In this document: in pieces, positions 1-9,262 of the stretch
Layout: each line of letters opens with the position of its first letter
Position numbering within the stretch: the first letter of the stretch is position 1
Source of the DNA: Chitinophagales bacterium
GTDB taxonomy: Bacteria; Bacteroidota; Bacteroidia; Chitinophagales; UBA2359
NCBI GenBank assembly: GCA_041392475.1
Contig: JAWKLZ010000001.1
Location: 744,001 to 808,000, forward strand
Length of the DNA stretch: 64,000 nt
Reading direction: 5' to 3'
The notes under the pieces: model-generated
The model's database searches: none
What the model was told of the DNA's origin: nothing
The model's input: only the letters and a program-made list of their open reading frames with translations
Made by a program: the position numbers and the translations under genes

Positions 1-2
1 TA

Positions 3-74
3 TTTGGTTTTGTGCTGATTATGGCATTGATGGTCTTTGCCTTTGGAATTGATATTTATAAGCTTTTCAAATAG
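3..74 (+). CDS. C-terminal end of a membrane protein (partial, possibly RseP-like site-2 protease)
   Basis: An open frame enters from the left edge and ends at a TAG two bases before the next gene. The 23 visible residues are a hydrophobic helix followed by a short polar tail (FGIDIYKLFK). Tails of this form close Bacteroidota RIP metalloproteases (RseP family), but so little is visible that any polytopic membrane protein is possible. The tight spacing suggests cotranscription with the oxidoreductase gene that follows. Confidence 0.45.
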   Translation, partial: FGFVLIMALMVFAFGIDIYKLFK

Positions 75-76
75 TT

Positions 77-1327
77 ATGTCGAAATACGATGTCGCAATC
101 ATAGGAGCAGGATTGGCAGGTTTATCCGCAGCCATTCACCTGCAAAATGAGGGTTTGAGTGTAAAAGTATTGGAAGCCTCTGATGCTGTTGGAGGTAGGG
201 TAAGAACCGATAAAGTCGAAGGTTTTTTGTTGGATAGGGGGTTTCAAGTATTGTTAACGGCTTATCCCGAAGCACAGCGATTGTTGAACTACAACACACT
301 TCATTTAGGAAATTTTTCGGCTGGATCATTGGTGCGATATGGGTATGAAAACTACCGCATTGCAGACCCTTTCAGAGAACCCCAAAAAATATTTGCGACC
401 TTCAAAGCTCCCTTTGTCAATTTTGCAGATAAAATGAAAATGTTGGCTTTGCGGAACCGTCAAAAACGATTGAAGGTTTCGCAAATCTTTCACCAAAAAG
501 AACAAACTACACTTGAGTTTCTGCAAGAATGGAATTTTTCTAACGAAATTATCCAGCATTTTTTTCGACCCTTTTTGGGAGGCATTTTTTTGGAAGAACA
601 GCTGCAAACGTCGAGTAGAATGTTTGAATTTGTCTTCAAAATGTTCGGCGAGGGGTATGCGGCTTTACCTGCAAGTGGTATGCAAGCGATTCCCGAACAA
701 CTGGCGAATCAGCTGGAGGATGGAGTGATTGAACTCAATAGCAAGGTAGTGGAAATCAAAGAGGGGAAAGTGGTGATTGAGGATGGGCAAACAATTGATG
801 CCGAATGTATTATTGTTGCGACAGATGTTCATGCAGCCAAAAAATTGATACCATTAGATGATGTTCCTTCTCAAACAAACGGCACGTATTGTTTGTATTT
901 TTCAACTCCGTGGAATCTGGTGAAAGAGCCAATTTTGATGCTCAATGGCAATCGAAATGGCTTGATTAACAATATTTGTGTGCCTAATTTGGTGCAGCCA
1001 AGTTATGCACCCGAAGGACAATCGCTTTTGTCGGTGACGGTGGTAAAGCCTACTGAATTGACCTTGAATGAACTGAGGTTGGCGGTGCAAAACGAAATAA
1101 GGGAATGGTTTGGAGAAGTGGTCATTCTTCGACACCTAAAAACGTATCACATTCCAAACGCTTTGCCTACAAAAACAACGATTGCACCTTTTGATAAAAA
1201 AGACATTCACCCTGTTGAAGACAATGTATATGTATGCGGTGATTATACGTTCAATGGGTCTATCAATGCTGCAATGCTTTCGGGTAGGCTCACTGCCGAG
1301 GTAATAATTGAAAACACTGCTAATTAA
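77..1327 (+). CDS. FAD-dependent amine-oxidase-like oxidoreductase
   Basis: This 416-residue protein is a flavin amine oxidase/phytoene-desaturase-like flavoprotein. The N-terminus has a Rossmann dinucleotide-binding motif (GAGLAG, residues 10-15), followed by the acidic end of the second strand and the GGRVRT signature that contacts FAD. The C-terminal FAD motif (VCGDYTFNGSINAAMLSG, about residues 386-403) matches the family, and the length is typical. It is predicted to be cytosolic; no signal peptide is seen. The substrate cannot be read from sequence; relatives act on amines, porphyrinogens or carotenoids. It starts two bases after the preceding partial gene, and the following gene is convergent. 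Confidence 0.85.
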   Translation: MSKYDVAIIGAGLAGLSAAIHLQNEGLSVKVLEASDAVGGRVRTDKVEGFLLDRGFQVLLTAYPEAQRLLNYNTLHLGNFSAGSLVRYGYENYRIADPFREPQKIFATFKAPFVNFADKMKMLALRNRQKRLKVSQIFHQKEQTTLEFLQEWNFSNEIIQHFFRPFLGGIFLEEQLQTSSRMFEFVFKMFGEGYAALPASGMQAIPEQLANQLEDGVIELNSKVVEIKEGKVVIEDGQTIDAECIIVATDVHAAKKLIPLDDVPSQTNGTYCLYFSTPWNLVKEPILMLNGNRNGLINNICVPNLVQPSYAPEGQSLLSVTVVKPTELTLNELRLAVQNEIREWFGEVVILRHLKTYHIPNALPTKTTIAPFDKKDIHPVEDNVYVCGDYTFNGSINAAMLSGRLTAEVIIENTAN

Positions 1328-1366
1328 AGAAAGACTCGCATAGGTTTTTAGTGGCATTTCTAAAAA

Positions 1367-1432
1367 TTTTGAAGTTTTTTTAAGAAAGCACTGGTTTTAA
1401 AAACCTTATACCTTTGATAATAAACTTCAAAA
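1367..1432. terminator. Possible bidirectional terminator between convergent genes
   Basis: An 11-bp inverted repeat (TTTTGAAGTTT at 1367-1377, complement at 1422-1432) with a 44-base loop that itself holds GGTTTT-A-AAAACC lies between two convergent genes. T-runs follow on both strands. The long loop makes the assignment weak. Confidence 0.3.
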
Positions 1433-1474
1433 GTTTTTTATCAATATAGTCTTCGATGAACCTAAAAAGGAGTG

Positions 1475-2569
1475 TTACACACCTAAAAAAGTACAAATCC
1501 TGTCAATATTTACATGCTGTTCGTACAATTCGATGGCATGTTTGATTTTTTGAGGAGATTTGGTGTTCAATTTAACATCCAACTTATTGATTTTTATAAC
1601 CGATTCATAGGTATCAAAATGTGTTTGAATTACAGGAATGTTGTGGCGATTCAAGAAATAAAGGTTGTCCGCCGATACAAGTGTAGATCCTGTCACTACT
1701 ACTCCTGTCAAATCGGGGGGTATATTCTTGTAACTCCAAATGTCTTGCAGCTTTGTCAATGCAGCCGTTAATCGTTGTGTACTCACCACCAATAAATAGT
1801 TGTGATCCGTATTCAAATCATCTAAATCAATTAAAGAACCTGCAATAATGTCTTGCACCAACTCGTGCATGTAATCTTCAGCACACAAAACTTTACCTTG
1901 AATTTCGGTGGCAATAGTAGAAAGCATGGGATATGCCAAATCTTTTGCAAAAGGAACAAGGCCCAATAATTCAATTTTTTGTTTTTCGAGATAACATTGA
2001 AGACTCTCCTGAACCTTTTCCATTTTTTCGGGAAAAACTTTGTTCACGATTACTCCTGCAATTGGTACACCTTTAGATTCAAATAAATTTTTGCAGAGTG
2101 TAATATAATCAATGGTATAGCCAATTCCACCTTCTACAATCAATATGACAGATGTTCCTAATCTTTGGGCAACATCTGCATTGGAAAAATCAAATACGCT
2201 CCCAACTCCAGGGTGTCCTGTACCTTCATAAACTACACATTGATGTTGGGCTTCGAGTTTACTTGATGCATAATCAATTTTTTGAGCAATGATTTCATAA
2301 AAAGGAGATTGTATGTAACTTGAACTATCACCTTTCTCCATAATGAACGGACTATGCAAGCTCGGATCCAATTCAAAACCTAGAATATCTGCAAATAAGG
2401 CAGCATCTTTATCTACTTTGCATCCATTGTGATTAACAAATATCTGCCCCATTGGTTTACAATAGCCGACATCAATTCCTCTCTTTCTAAGTGTTGTGAG
2501 TAAACCCAAAGTAGTTGTAGTTTTTCCAATACTTTGATTGGTTGCTGCAATATATAGGCTGTTAGGCAT
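1475..2569 (-). CDS. BioD-like P-loop protein with DRTGG domain (Pta N-terminal family)
   Basis: This 364-residue protein joins a dethiobiotin-synthetase/CobB-like P-loop NTPase to a DRTGG-type domain. The P-loop is near the N-terminus (NQSIGKTTTT, residues 11-20), and strands such as VVYEGTGHPGV near residue 113 fit the family. Residues about 215-320 match the DRTGG domain found in the N-terminal half of long phosphotransacetylases; the acetyltransferase domain itself is absent. Such stand-alone proteins are common in Bacteroidota and have no firmly established function; acetate or phosphotransacetylase regulation is an inference from the shared architecture. It starts at an ATG with no Shine-Dalgarno sequence and is transcribed toward the oxidoreductase gene. 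Confidence 0.75.
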   Translation of the reverse strand: MPNSLYIAATNQSIGKTTTTLGLLTTLRKRGIDVGYCKPMGQIFVNHNGCKVDKDAALFADILGFELDPSLHSPFIMEKGDSSSYIQSPFYEIIAQKIDYASSKLEAQHQCVVYEGTGHPGVGSVFDFSNADVAQRLGTSVILIVEGGIGYTIDYITLCKNLFESKGVPIAGVIVNKVFPEKMEKVQESLQCYLEKQKIELLGLVPFAKDLAYPMLSTIATEIQGKVLCAEDYMHELVQDIIAGSLIDLDDLNTDHNYLLVVSTQRLTAALTKLQDIWSYKNIPPDLTGVVVTGSTLVSADNLYFLNRHNIPVIQTHFDTYESVIKINKLDVKLNTKSPQKIKHAIELYEQHVNIDRICTFLGV

Positions 2570-2987
2570 ATTTATATAATAATCAATTTGAAAAAAATGA
2601 TACTATGTTTGTTTTCTCTGAAAAATCTCTACTAATTTATTTCTTTTTTTAGGTAGAACAAATTTTTTTTGTTAATTTTGGAACACACACCGTTATCGAA
2701 TTTTTCGTTTTTAGCTTCTATTTCATTAAATTTAAGAAAAGACATCTTGTCAATAATACATTTTATTGACCTATGTTTTGTAGTGTATCCCCCCAAATCC
2801 AAAATAACTTTATAACCCACCCCAAATCACAGAGGAATCTGCAATAATTTTTGTTGACTGACTTACTAATAGTCCGATAATACGGAACAAAGTAGCAAAA
2901 TTATGTGGATAAGCCTAACCGATAGTTTTAACCAATTGTCGGAGCGAAACCGCTCTATTTAATTGTACCCTAAAATTACTTGACCTT
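2570..2987. other. Divergent intergenic region, 418 bp
   Basis: This is AT-rich sequence between divergent genes. A small hairpin (GAGCG at 2942-2946, loop AAAC, CGCTC at 2951-2955) lies about 33 bases before the downstream ATG. It is followed by ATTGTACCCTAAAA at 2962-2975, a 14-mer that also precedes the gene starting at 8232. A 62-codon frame at 2632-2820 on the minus strand lacks coding character. No convincing promoter boxes were found. Confidence 0.5.
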
Positions 2988-5354
2988 ATGAAGTATTCAT
3001 TTAGATTGGCGCAGACACCACATGAAGCCAATAAAGCTCACGAACTTGTCAAAGCTACATACAAAACAGCAGGTTACATCAAAGACCAACTCCATAAATT
3101 GGATGCAATTTACATTCTTTGTTGTCAAGAGCCAGACCAGAAGTTAGTAGGCACCGCTTGTATTGTACCTTCTTATCAGCAGTTTAATTTTGAGGATTTG
3201 TACCAACAAGAAACGGAAACTTATTTACACAATGGTATGAACCGTTCAAATACCATAGAAATAGGTCGTTTTGCGAAAGAAGAATCCCTTTTTAACAAAA
3301 AAGAAGAAAGCATCATCTTTATGGGGTTGCAGATTGCAATACAAGAATACATGGAACTGTATGAAAAAGAAGGGTGGATTGCTATCATCAAACCTCATTT
3401 GCTGTCTTCTCTTTATGATGTAGGATATAAGTTTGAAACTTATGATGTAATACCGCACAATGTAGAGTCATTGAAGCAAATATCACCTGTTTATTTTGAC
3501 CCATTGGATTTACCAAAACTGACTGTTTGTACAAAACAGCAAATGTTTGACGTAGTAGATACCTACCGCACTTTATTTGTAACTAAGGGAATTTGTAGTT
3601 TCTATATCAAAGAAAATCAGAAGGCAATAGCCAAAACATCCTTTAAACTTAGTTTTTTAGAAGGGAGCAAATTAAATTTTTCAAAACACTCCGACAACGC
3701 TTTGCTGGTAAACACCAATGGATATGGCAATGACTTACCCGACAATGTGTTGATAAAAAAAAATCGATTTACACATAGAATTAGCCAAATTCTTGGTGCA
3801 GAGAATTGTCGCTTTTCTGAAACAGACATCAGTTATGACTCCGAAAATGCGGCTGCTATTACGAAAAAAATCAGGGGTATAGTATTTCCAACGAATACAC
3901 AGCAAGTACAACAAATTGTTGAACTGGCCAATCAATACAAGATTCCACTTTACCCAATTAGTACTGGCAAAAATTGGGGCTTAGGTTCTAAATTACCTGT
4001 CAAAGATGGCGCATTGGTTGTGTCGCTTGCCAAGATGAACAAAATCATTGAAGTGAATGAACAGCATGGTTATGCAGTCATTGAACCAGGAGTCACACAA
4101 GGTCAGTTGTATGCATACCTACAAGAACGCAATCTACCTTTTATCTTCAATGTCACAGGTTCGGGCTTAGGTACAAGTTTGATAGGCAACTCATTGGATA
4201 GGGGAGTGGGTTATTTCTCTTCAAGGGTTGAAAACCTTACAGGTATGGAAGTTGTACTGGGAAATGGCAAAATAATCAGTACAGGTTTTGGCCATTACGA
4301 ACAAGCACAAACAACACACTTGTATCCTCATGGCGTTGGTCCTTCGATTGATGGGTTGTTTTTTCAGTCTAACTATGGTATTGTGGTCAAAGCGGGTTTT
4401 GAATTGATTCCAAAACGGGCAGTACATGGAGCAATACTTTGTGGTCTGGAACAAGAACACCTTTTGCCGCAATTTATTGAGGTATTGGCGAGGCTGAGAC
4501 GTTTGGGTATTCTGCAAACTGCCATTCATGTTGCTAATCGAGAACGTGGAAGAATTGCTTTGATTCCTCATGTCATGGACACCTTGATGACTGAAGAAGG
4601 GTTGTCAGAAGCAGAGGCTCGCCCGCTTGCCCAGCAACTTTTTGAAGCAGAAATGAAAAATTCTTGGAGTGCTATTGGAGGGGTAATGGGAACAAAAGCA
4701 CATGTAGAAGAGTGTTTTGCTCAACTCAAAAAACACTTGTCACCTTACGGCAAAGTGACTTTGGTGACGACTCCAAAACTGCAAAAACTCAAAAAAATCT
4801 TTCATTCACTGCAATTCATTCCATTTTTCAAACAAAAAGGCTTAGTCATAAATGCCTTAGAGAAAGCATTTGGTTTGAGTTTGGGTATTCCTTCCGATAT
4901 GGCACTCAAAAGCGTGTATTACCCCATTCAAGGTACACCCGAAAATGAATCTGATCCAGACCACAGCAATGCAGGATTGTTGTTCAGTTTGCCGATTGTG
5001 CCGATGGACGGTTTGTCCGTGTTGAAAATGAATGCTTTGACCACGTCTATTTTTCGTAAATGGGGTTTTGATGCTTACATTACCCTCAATATGATTAATA
5101 CCAAATCTTTGGAGGGGGTAATCAATCTCGCTTTTGACAAAAGAGATGCTGCAAAATTAGCCAAAGCAAATACCTGTATTGAAGAGCTCAATAGCGCATT
5201 TATGAACGAAGGGTTTATTTTATACCGTATGGCTATCAATCAGATGGAACAGGTTGTATCTGAAAAAGATGAGTTTTGGCGTATTACCAAAGAACTTAAA
5301 CAGGTGTTGGATCCAAACAATATTATTTCTCCGAAACGCTATAGCTTGGTGTAG
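2988..5354 (+). CDS. Acyltransferase-like domain fused to a VAO/p-cresol-methylhydroxylase-type FAD oxidoreductase
   Basis: This 788-residue two-part protein has an N-terminal region (about residues 1-190) resembling GNAT-fold N-acyl amino acid synthase/autoinducer-synthase proteins, including the IEIGRFAKE stretch where relatives have an E-[IV]-S-R-F core. From about residue 285 it is a flavoprotein of the vanillyl-alcohol oxidase/p-cresol methylhydroxylase group: FAD-binding strands (IRGIVFPTNTQQVQQIV), the GKNWGLGS loop, the EPGVTQGQLYAYL and GNSLDRGVGY motifs, and the C-terminal LDPNNIISPKRY signature. VAO-family members of this kind usually oxidise para-substituted phenols and are about 500-560 residues long, so the extra ~250 N-terminal residues are the oddity. 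No signal peptide or membrane segment is seen. There is no frameshift between the halves, so the fusion is real. Substrate unknown. Confidence 0.75.
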   Translation: MKYSFRLAQTPHEANKAHELVKATYKTAGYIKDQLHKLDAIYILCCQEPDQKLVGTACIVPSYQQFNFEDLYQQETETYLHNGMNRSNTIEIGRFAKEESLFNKKEESIIFMGLQIAIQEYMELYEKEGWIAIIKPHLLSSLYDVGYKFETYDVIPHNVESLKQISPVYFDPLDLPKLTVCTKQQMFDVVDTYRTLFVTKGICSFYIKENQKAIAKTSFKLSFLEGSKLNFSKHSDNALLVNTNGYGNDLPDNVLIKKNRFTHRISQILGAENCRFSETDISYDSENAAAITKKIRGIVFPTNTQQVQQIVELANQYKIPLYPISTGKNWGLGSKLPVKDGALVVSLAKMNKIIEVNEQHGYAVIEPGVTQGQLYAYLQERNLPFIFNVTGSGLGTSLIGNSLDRGVGYFSSRVENLTGMEVVLGNGKIISTGFGHYEQAQTTHLYPHGVGPSIDGLFFQSNYGIVVKAGFELIPKRAVHGAILCGLEQEHLLPQFIEVLARLRRLGILQTAIHVANRERGRIALIPHVMDTLMTEEGLSEAEARPLAQQLFEAEMKNSWSAIGGVMGTKAHVEECFAQLKKHLSPYGKVTLVTTPKLQKLKKIFHSLQFIPFFKQKGLVINALEKAFGLSLGIPSDMALKSVYYPIQGTPENESDPDHSNAGLLFSLPIVPMDGLSVLKMNALTTSIFRKWGFDAYITLNMINTKSLEGVINLAFDKRDAAKLAKANTCIEELNSAFMNEGFILYRMAINQMEQVVSEKDEFWRITKELKQVLDPNNIISPKRYSLV

Positions 5355-5372
5355 GTTTGAAGGCTGCTTTGA

Positions 5373-5414
5373 GGTGTTGAGGTGTTAATATTTTGAAATC
5401 AACACTTTAACACC
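5373..5414. terminator. Hairpin between convergent genes
   Basis: Arms GGTGTTGAGGTGTT (5373-5386) and AACACTTTAACACC (5401-5414) pair with two mismatches around a 14-base loop. The hairpin lies between the stop codons of two convergent genes, so it could end transcription from both sides. Confidence 0.5.
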
Positions 5415-5430
5415 CCAAAACTCCAAAACA

Positions 5431-8232
5431 TCAGTTTTTCCATTGTTTCGCATAAGCCTTTTTGAACTTCTTATATATTTTGAAGGAATTGAGTTGGTAC
5501 TGTTCTATCCCCAAATCTGCCACATCAAAATTGGTGTTTTGTTTGTCCGCACGAGCCAAGTCCGTACCTAAAGAGGAGAAGAAATCCTTAGCAGCCTTTG
5601 AAGAATAAGCAGTTGCCAAAATACGCATGAGCGAACGAACTTGGTTCCAGTCTTTTTGTTGATGAAAATATTGAACACCAGCTACTTGAAGCCAGCCGAT
5701 GTCTGATTGCTGCAAAAACTCATACAAACTTGCATGATTGAGCTTTAAAGATGTTGACAGTTGGTACTTTTCAGCGTGTTCACCTGCCTTCAAATAAGCA
5801 TCAATTGCAGCAGTATAACTTCGATTTTTTACCAAGTTGTTCACTACATCCATCATTTGTTGATATTCCACAGCAGGCAAAATTTGGTTTTGTAGCGTCA
5901 CCAATTTTTGCGTAGCGATTTGACAGTCTGCATTTTCGTAGCTCAATTGAAGGGCTGTGCCAATTGTGGCATTTGCAATCACAAATTGCTGATTGTCTGT
6001 TAATCGTTTGGCTTCTAAATAGCGGTCAGAAATATCTTTTGCAGTATTGATGCACTGCTGCGATTGAATACGGCCATTTATTTCCTCCATTTTATCGCCA
6101 ATGTTTCGGTCAGATTGCAGTTGATAAGTGGCAATCAAATCGTCGATTTCCCCACGAATATTGTTGGCTTCCCAAAGTTCATTCTTGCGAATTGCTTGTT
6201 CTGCCTCCACCATTTTATCTGCAACGTAATTTTCCCCAACGCCTTGCATCGCTTCCATCAATTGACGCTGTAAGTTGGCATAGTTGACTGGTTGATAACG
6301 GTCAATATTTTGTTGTGCTTTTCTAAAATAGTCGGTTGCTTTTTCGTATTCCTTGGCTGCCGCTTTTTGCTGTGCCAATGCCATATAAGAATCGTACAAA
6401 CCTCCAGCTAAAGAATTGGCACAAGTGATTCTATCGTCTTGACTGCAAATATTTTCCGCTGTTTCAAAATAGGTAACTGCATCTAAATATCTGCGACTTC
6501 GAAGTTGTTGCTGACCTTTCTCAATGGTCTGTTTATATTCTGCCTCTTGAATTTTGAAGTAAGCCTGCTCCAGTTCATTGCCGCAGTTGAATTGTTGCTG
6601 ACGACACAAATCCTGCGCCGATGTCAAAGATTGACGGGCAGCTTTGAAGTTGTTTTGATTGGTCAATTGATTTGAGTTGTTTAGGTAAGATTGGTACAAT
6701 CTGACGTATGCCTGCTCCAACTGCCCACCACATGTAGCATCATTTCGGGTCCAACTCCAATACTTCCAATCATTTTCTAAAACGTTCACTTGATCCAATG
6801 CTTGACGGGCCTCAATGAGTGAACCCCGTTGAATTTGTTGGTTTGCATCATTGATCATTGTGCAATAGACGTGAGACAGCGTCTGATGAGTGCTGATGGT
6901 AAGCGGAATCCAGTTGTGGTTATTTTGCTGATAAAGAGCAGCTTGTCTCAATAAATTTTGTGCGTCTCCAAAACGATTGTAATTGGCTGCTTGCATGGCA
7001 TCGTAGAGCATCGTTTCATACAATTGTGTTTTTTGGGCACCTATGACTTCAATTGTACGCCTTTTGCGGCTTTCTAATTGTTCGTAGCAATCCCTCACAT
7101 AGCCATATTTGCAGAGATGTTTGGCATCTTCATAAATCAGCATTGCCGCTTCATATTCTGTTGGGTGATTTGCCTGCATACTTGCTGCATCTAAATACCA
7201 ATTGAAGGCTTTGTTGACCAAACGTTCTGTGCCATCATAGCGGAGTTTTTCCAGTTCTTCAATGTCTTGTAAATACGCTGAAATGTTGTTTTCTGCAAAA
7301 TGAAAGTTCGCTATTTCGTTTCTTGCACCAATGTGTTGTGGATACAATCGCAGCGTTGCTTCAAAATATTTTTTGGCTTCGGCAGGATAGCGCAGTTTCT
7401 GAATGCCTGCATCATAGTAAATATTTGGCAAGGTCGCTTGCAAATCATTGTATTGTGTTTGTAAAATGCTCAACTGATAGGCAAAATCTTCACTGCTATT
7501 TGGTGTCAGATTCAATGCGCTAAAATTATAACGTTCCAATGCTTTGATTTTGTAAGACAAATTGTTGAGTTCATCTACTTGACTACTCAAATTAGACAAA
7601 TTAGGTTCTTCTAATCTGTTCAACTCCTTAGCATAAGCCTCCAATTTTGACAATTGCTGTACATATTCATCAATGAGTTGAGTTCGTTGTTGCAATGTGC
7701 TGCTACTTTTTAAGGTAAAAGTGACACTTTGCAGATTCAATGGGCAGTCTTTCGAACTATCAAAGTCTGGGAAATTGTATCGCCAAACTACTTCATTTGC
7801 TGAAAGGGATTCTTTGAATGTCTTGGTATCTACTACTTGACCTTGCCCATTTAGCCTTTGCAAACGGACTGTTACTTCAATGTTTCCTTTGAATAAATCA
7901 GTGAGATCAAATCCTTTATAGTCTATCGTTGGACTGATTCTTTCTATTTCAATGACTACATCCGAATAGTAATGACCATTCTGTTCGATACGTGCTGAAA
8001 TATGCTTTAAGTAAGTGATGGTATAAGTTAGATTTTGAAAGCGTAAACTTTCTGAAGCAGATTGTTCCAAACAAGCTCTTTTCTCAGGTTGATTATTTCG
8101 ACTTGTGCCGTCAATCTCTGTGCGACTTGGAGGGCGGCGATTTTTAAGTGAGTTATTGTTTGTTTGCGCTAATAGCTGTAAATTGACCGCTAATAAACAA
8201 AATATCCAAGAGTAAAGGAGTAATTTTTTCAT
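5431..8232 (-). CDS. Secreted helical-repeat (TPR-like) protein of unknown function
   Basis: The protein has 933 residues counted from the ATG at 8232; an in-frame ATG ten codons upstream would put charged residues ahead of the signal peptide and is less likely. Residues 1-22 (MKKLLLYSWIFCLLAVNLQLLAQ) form a signal peptide. Residues about 60-180 look like a beta-rich domain. The rest is a long run of amphipathic helices with TPR-like spacing (repeated A-x-x-L/Y and LEQAY patterns, many Gln and Asn) and several Cys. It ends in a Lys-rich tail with no T9SS sorting domain or lipobox. The most likely place is the periplasm, as a scaffold. A well-formed promoter (8346-8375) drives it. No function can be assigned. 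Confidence 0.75.
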   Translation of the reverse strand: MKKLLLYSWIFCLLAVNLQLLAQTNNNSLKNRRPPSRTEIDGTSRNNQPEKRACLEQSASESLRFQNLTYTITYLKHISARIEQNGHYYSDVVIEIERISPTIDYKGFDLTDLFKGNIEVTVRLQRLNGQGQVVDTKTFKESLSANEVVWRYNFPDFDSSKDCPLNLQSVTFTLKSSSTLQQRTQLIDEYVQQLSKLEAYAKELNRLEEPNLSNLSSQVDELNNLSYKIKALERYNFSALNLTPNSSEDFAYQLSILQTQYNDLQATLPNIYYDAGIQKLRYPAEAKKYFEATLRLYPQHIGARNEIANFHFAENNISAYLQDIEELEKLRYDGTERLVNKAFNWYLDAASMQANHPTEYEAAMLIYEDAKHLCKYGYVRDCYEQLESRKRRTIEVIGAQKTQLYETMLYDAMQAANYNRFGDAQNLLRQAALYQQNNHNWIPLTISTHQTLSHVYCTMINDANQQIQRGSLIEARQALDQVNVLENDWKYWSWTRNDATCGGQLEQAYVRLYQSYLNNSNQLTNQNNFKAARQSLTSAQDLCRQQQFNCGNELEQAYFKIQEAEYKQTIEKGQQQLRSRRYLDAVTYFETAENICSQDDRITCANSLAGGLYDSYMALAQQKAAAKEYEKATDYFRKAQQNIDRYQPVNYANLQRQLMEAMQGVGENYVADKMVEAEQAIRKNELWEANNIRGEIDDLIATYQLQSDRNIGDKMEEINGRIQSQQCINTAKDISDRYLEAKRLTDNQQFVIANATIGTALQLSYENADCQIATQKLVTLQNQILPAVEYQQMMDVVNNLVKNRSYTAAIDAYLKAGEHAEKYQLSTSLKLNHASLYEFLQQSDIGWLQVAGVQYFHQQKDWNQVRSLMRILATAYSSKAAKDFFSSLGTDLARADKQNTNFDVADLGIEQYQLNSFKIYKKFKKAYAKQWKN

Positions 8233-8345
8233 GTTGATTGATTTTTTAGGGTACAATACCAATGTAATGCTTTATTTCTTAGATGGTTTGTAGTTAGAAG
8301 GGTTTGAAAACGAATACCTTTAAAACAGTATTCACCTAATCTCTA

Positions 8346-8375
8346 CAAATCTAATCATTTTTTAGTTGAACTCAA
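8346..8375 (-). promoter_or_regulatory. Bacteroidota-type promoter (TTG-N19-TAGATTTG) for the gene starting at 8232
   Basis: On the minus strand, TTG (8375-8373) is followed by exactly 19 bases and TAGATTTG (8353-8346), matching the Bacteroidota housekeeping consensus TTG-N19-TAnnTTTG. Transcription should start near 8340, leaving a leader of roughly 108 bases that contains the ATTGTACCCTAAAA motif just before the ATG. Confidence 0.75.
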
Positions 8376-8463
8376 AAGATTGAAAATCAAATACCCATAT
8401 AACTGTTTTATAGGATTTACCTTAAAAATTGTAATGAACACAATCCCTAAAACCATCATAAGT

Positions 8464-9171
8464 ATGCACAAAAACATTCTCAGTATAATATTGCTTGCGC
8501 TGTTCTTTTTGACAGCCTGCAATCAACCCAATAAACCAAAAAAAATCTCTCAAAAGCATCTTCCAAAAGTAGGAGAAGAAATGAGTAAAGCCAAATTAGA
8601 AGAAGCAGAAGCAAAGAGTATTGATACACTTACCATGCTATCTTCTAAATTACCTCCCAACGCAACGAAAGCAATTATTGAGGCTAAATCAACAGAAATC
8701 ATTCAACTTATCAGCCAAAAAGCATTTGCGAGTATCGGTAAACAATATGCTCATCCTATTCATGGTATTCGTTTTTCACCTTATTCCTATATTGATATAA
8801 AAAAAGACCAGGTATATGCTGCAAGTCAAGTAATGTATGCATGGGGAGACACAACGACCATTAATTGGGGTATGAGTGATGGAGAAGGAGGAGCAATTGG
8901 CTTGCCTTTTTCGGAATATTATGAACGATATATCTACAACAAAGACTATAAAACAAGTAGAAAGGTCAAATACAACGCTACTGAAGGAACAGGAAATATG
9001 ATTGACAATTGGCGAAAAGTTTACCCCAATGCCATCATGGTTGAGTACTACATGGATGGCACAAATCCCGATTTTGGAGGTATGGATTGGGGGATGTTGC
9101 GCTTATTTTTTGAAGCACATCATGGTAAATGGTGGTTGGTTGGCATAGCACATGGCGAATGGACAACTTAG
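8464..9171 (+). CDS. Lipoprotein of a conserved uncharacterised family
   Basis: The start at 8464 is preferred because the first 19 residues then form a classical lipoprotein signal (MHKNILSIILLALFFLTAC, lipidated Cys19). An in-frame ATG at 8434 is a less compact alternative. The mature part has a Lys/Glu-rich linker (residues 20-75) and a compact C-terminal domain with conserved-looking aromatic motifs: HPIHGIRFSPYSY, FSEYYERYIYNKDYK, and an ending rich in Trp (KWWLVGIAHGEWT). The same domain occurs in lipoproteins of other phyla, including Bacillota, as a family of unknown function. It is divergent from the helical-repeat gene and convergent with the TonB receptor. Confidence 0.8.
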   Translation: MHKNILSIILLALFFLTACNQPNKPKKISQKHLPKVGEEMSKAKLEEAEAKSIDTLTMLSSKLPPNATKAIIEAKSTEIIQLISQKAFASIGKQYAHPIHGIRFSPYSYIDIKKDQVYAASQVMYAWGDTTTINWGMSDGEGGAIGLPFSEYYERYIYNKDYKTSRKVKYNATEGTGNMIDNWRKVYPNAIMVEYYMDGTNPDFGGMDWGMLRLFFEAHHGKWWLVGIAHGEWTT

Positions 9172-9262
9172 CAATAAATGAACCTACAAACTCAAACTAT
9201 CTGAAAAATACAATCGGGAAGTTATTCTTTGAGCGGTAGTGGGTAAAATGTATGAATTTTCT

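Noticed and set aside
2632..2820. 62-codon frame on the minus strand as a gene
   Set aside because: Low-complexity, Lys/Asn/Ile-rich, no homologous features, and lies in a divergent promoter region.
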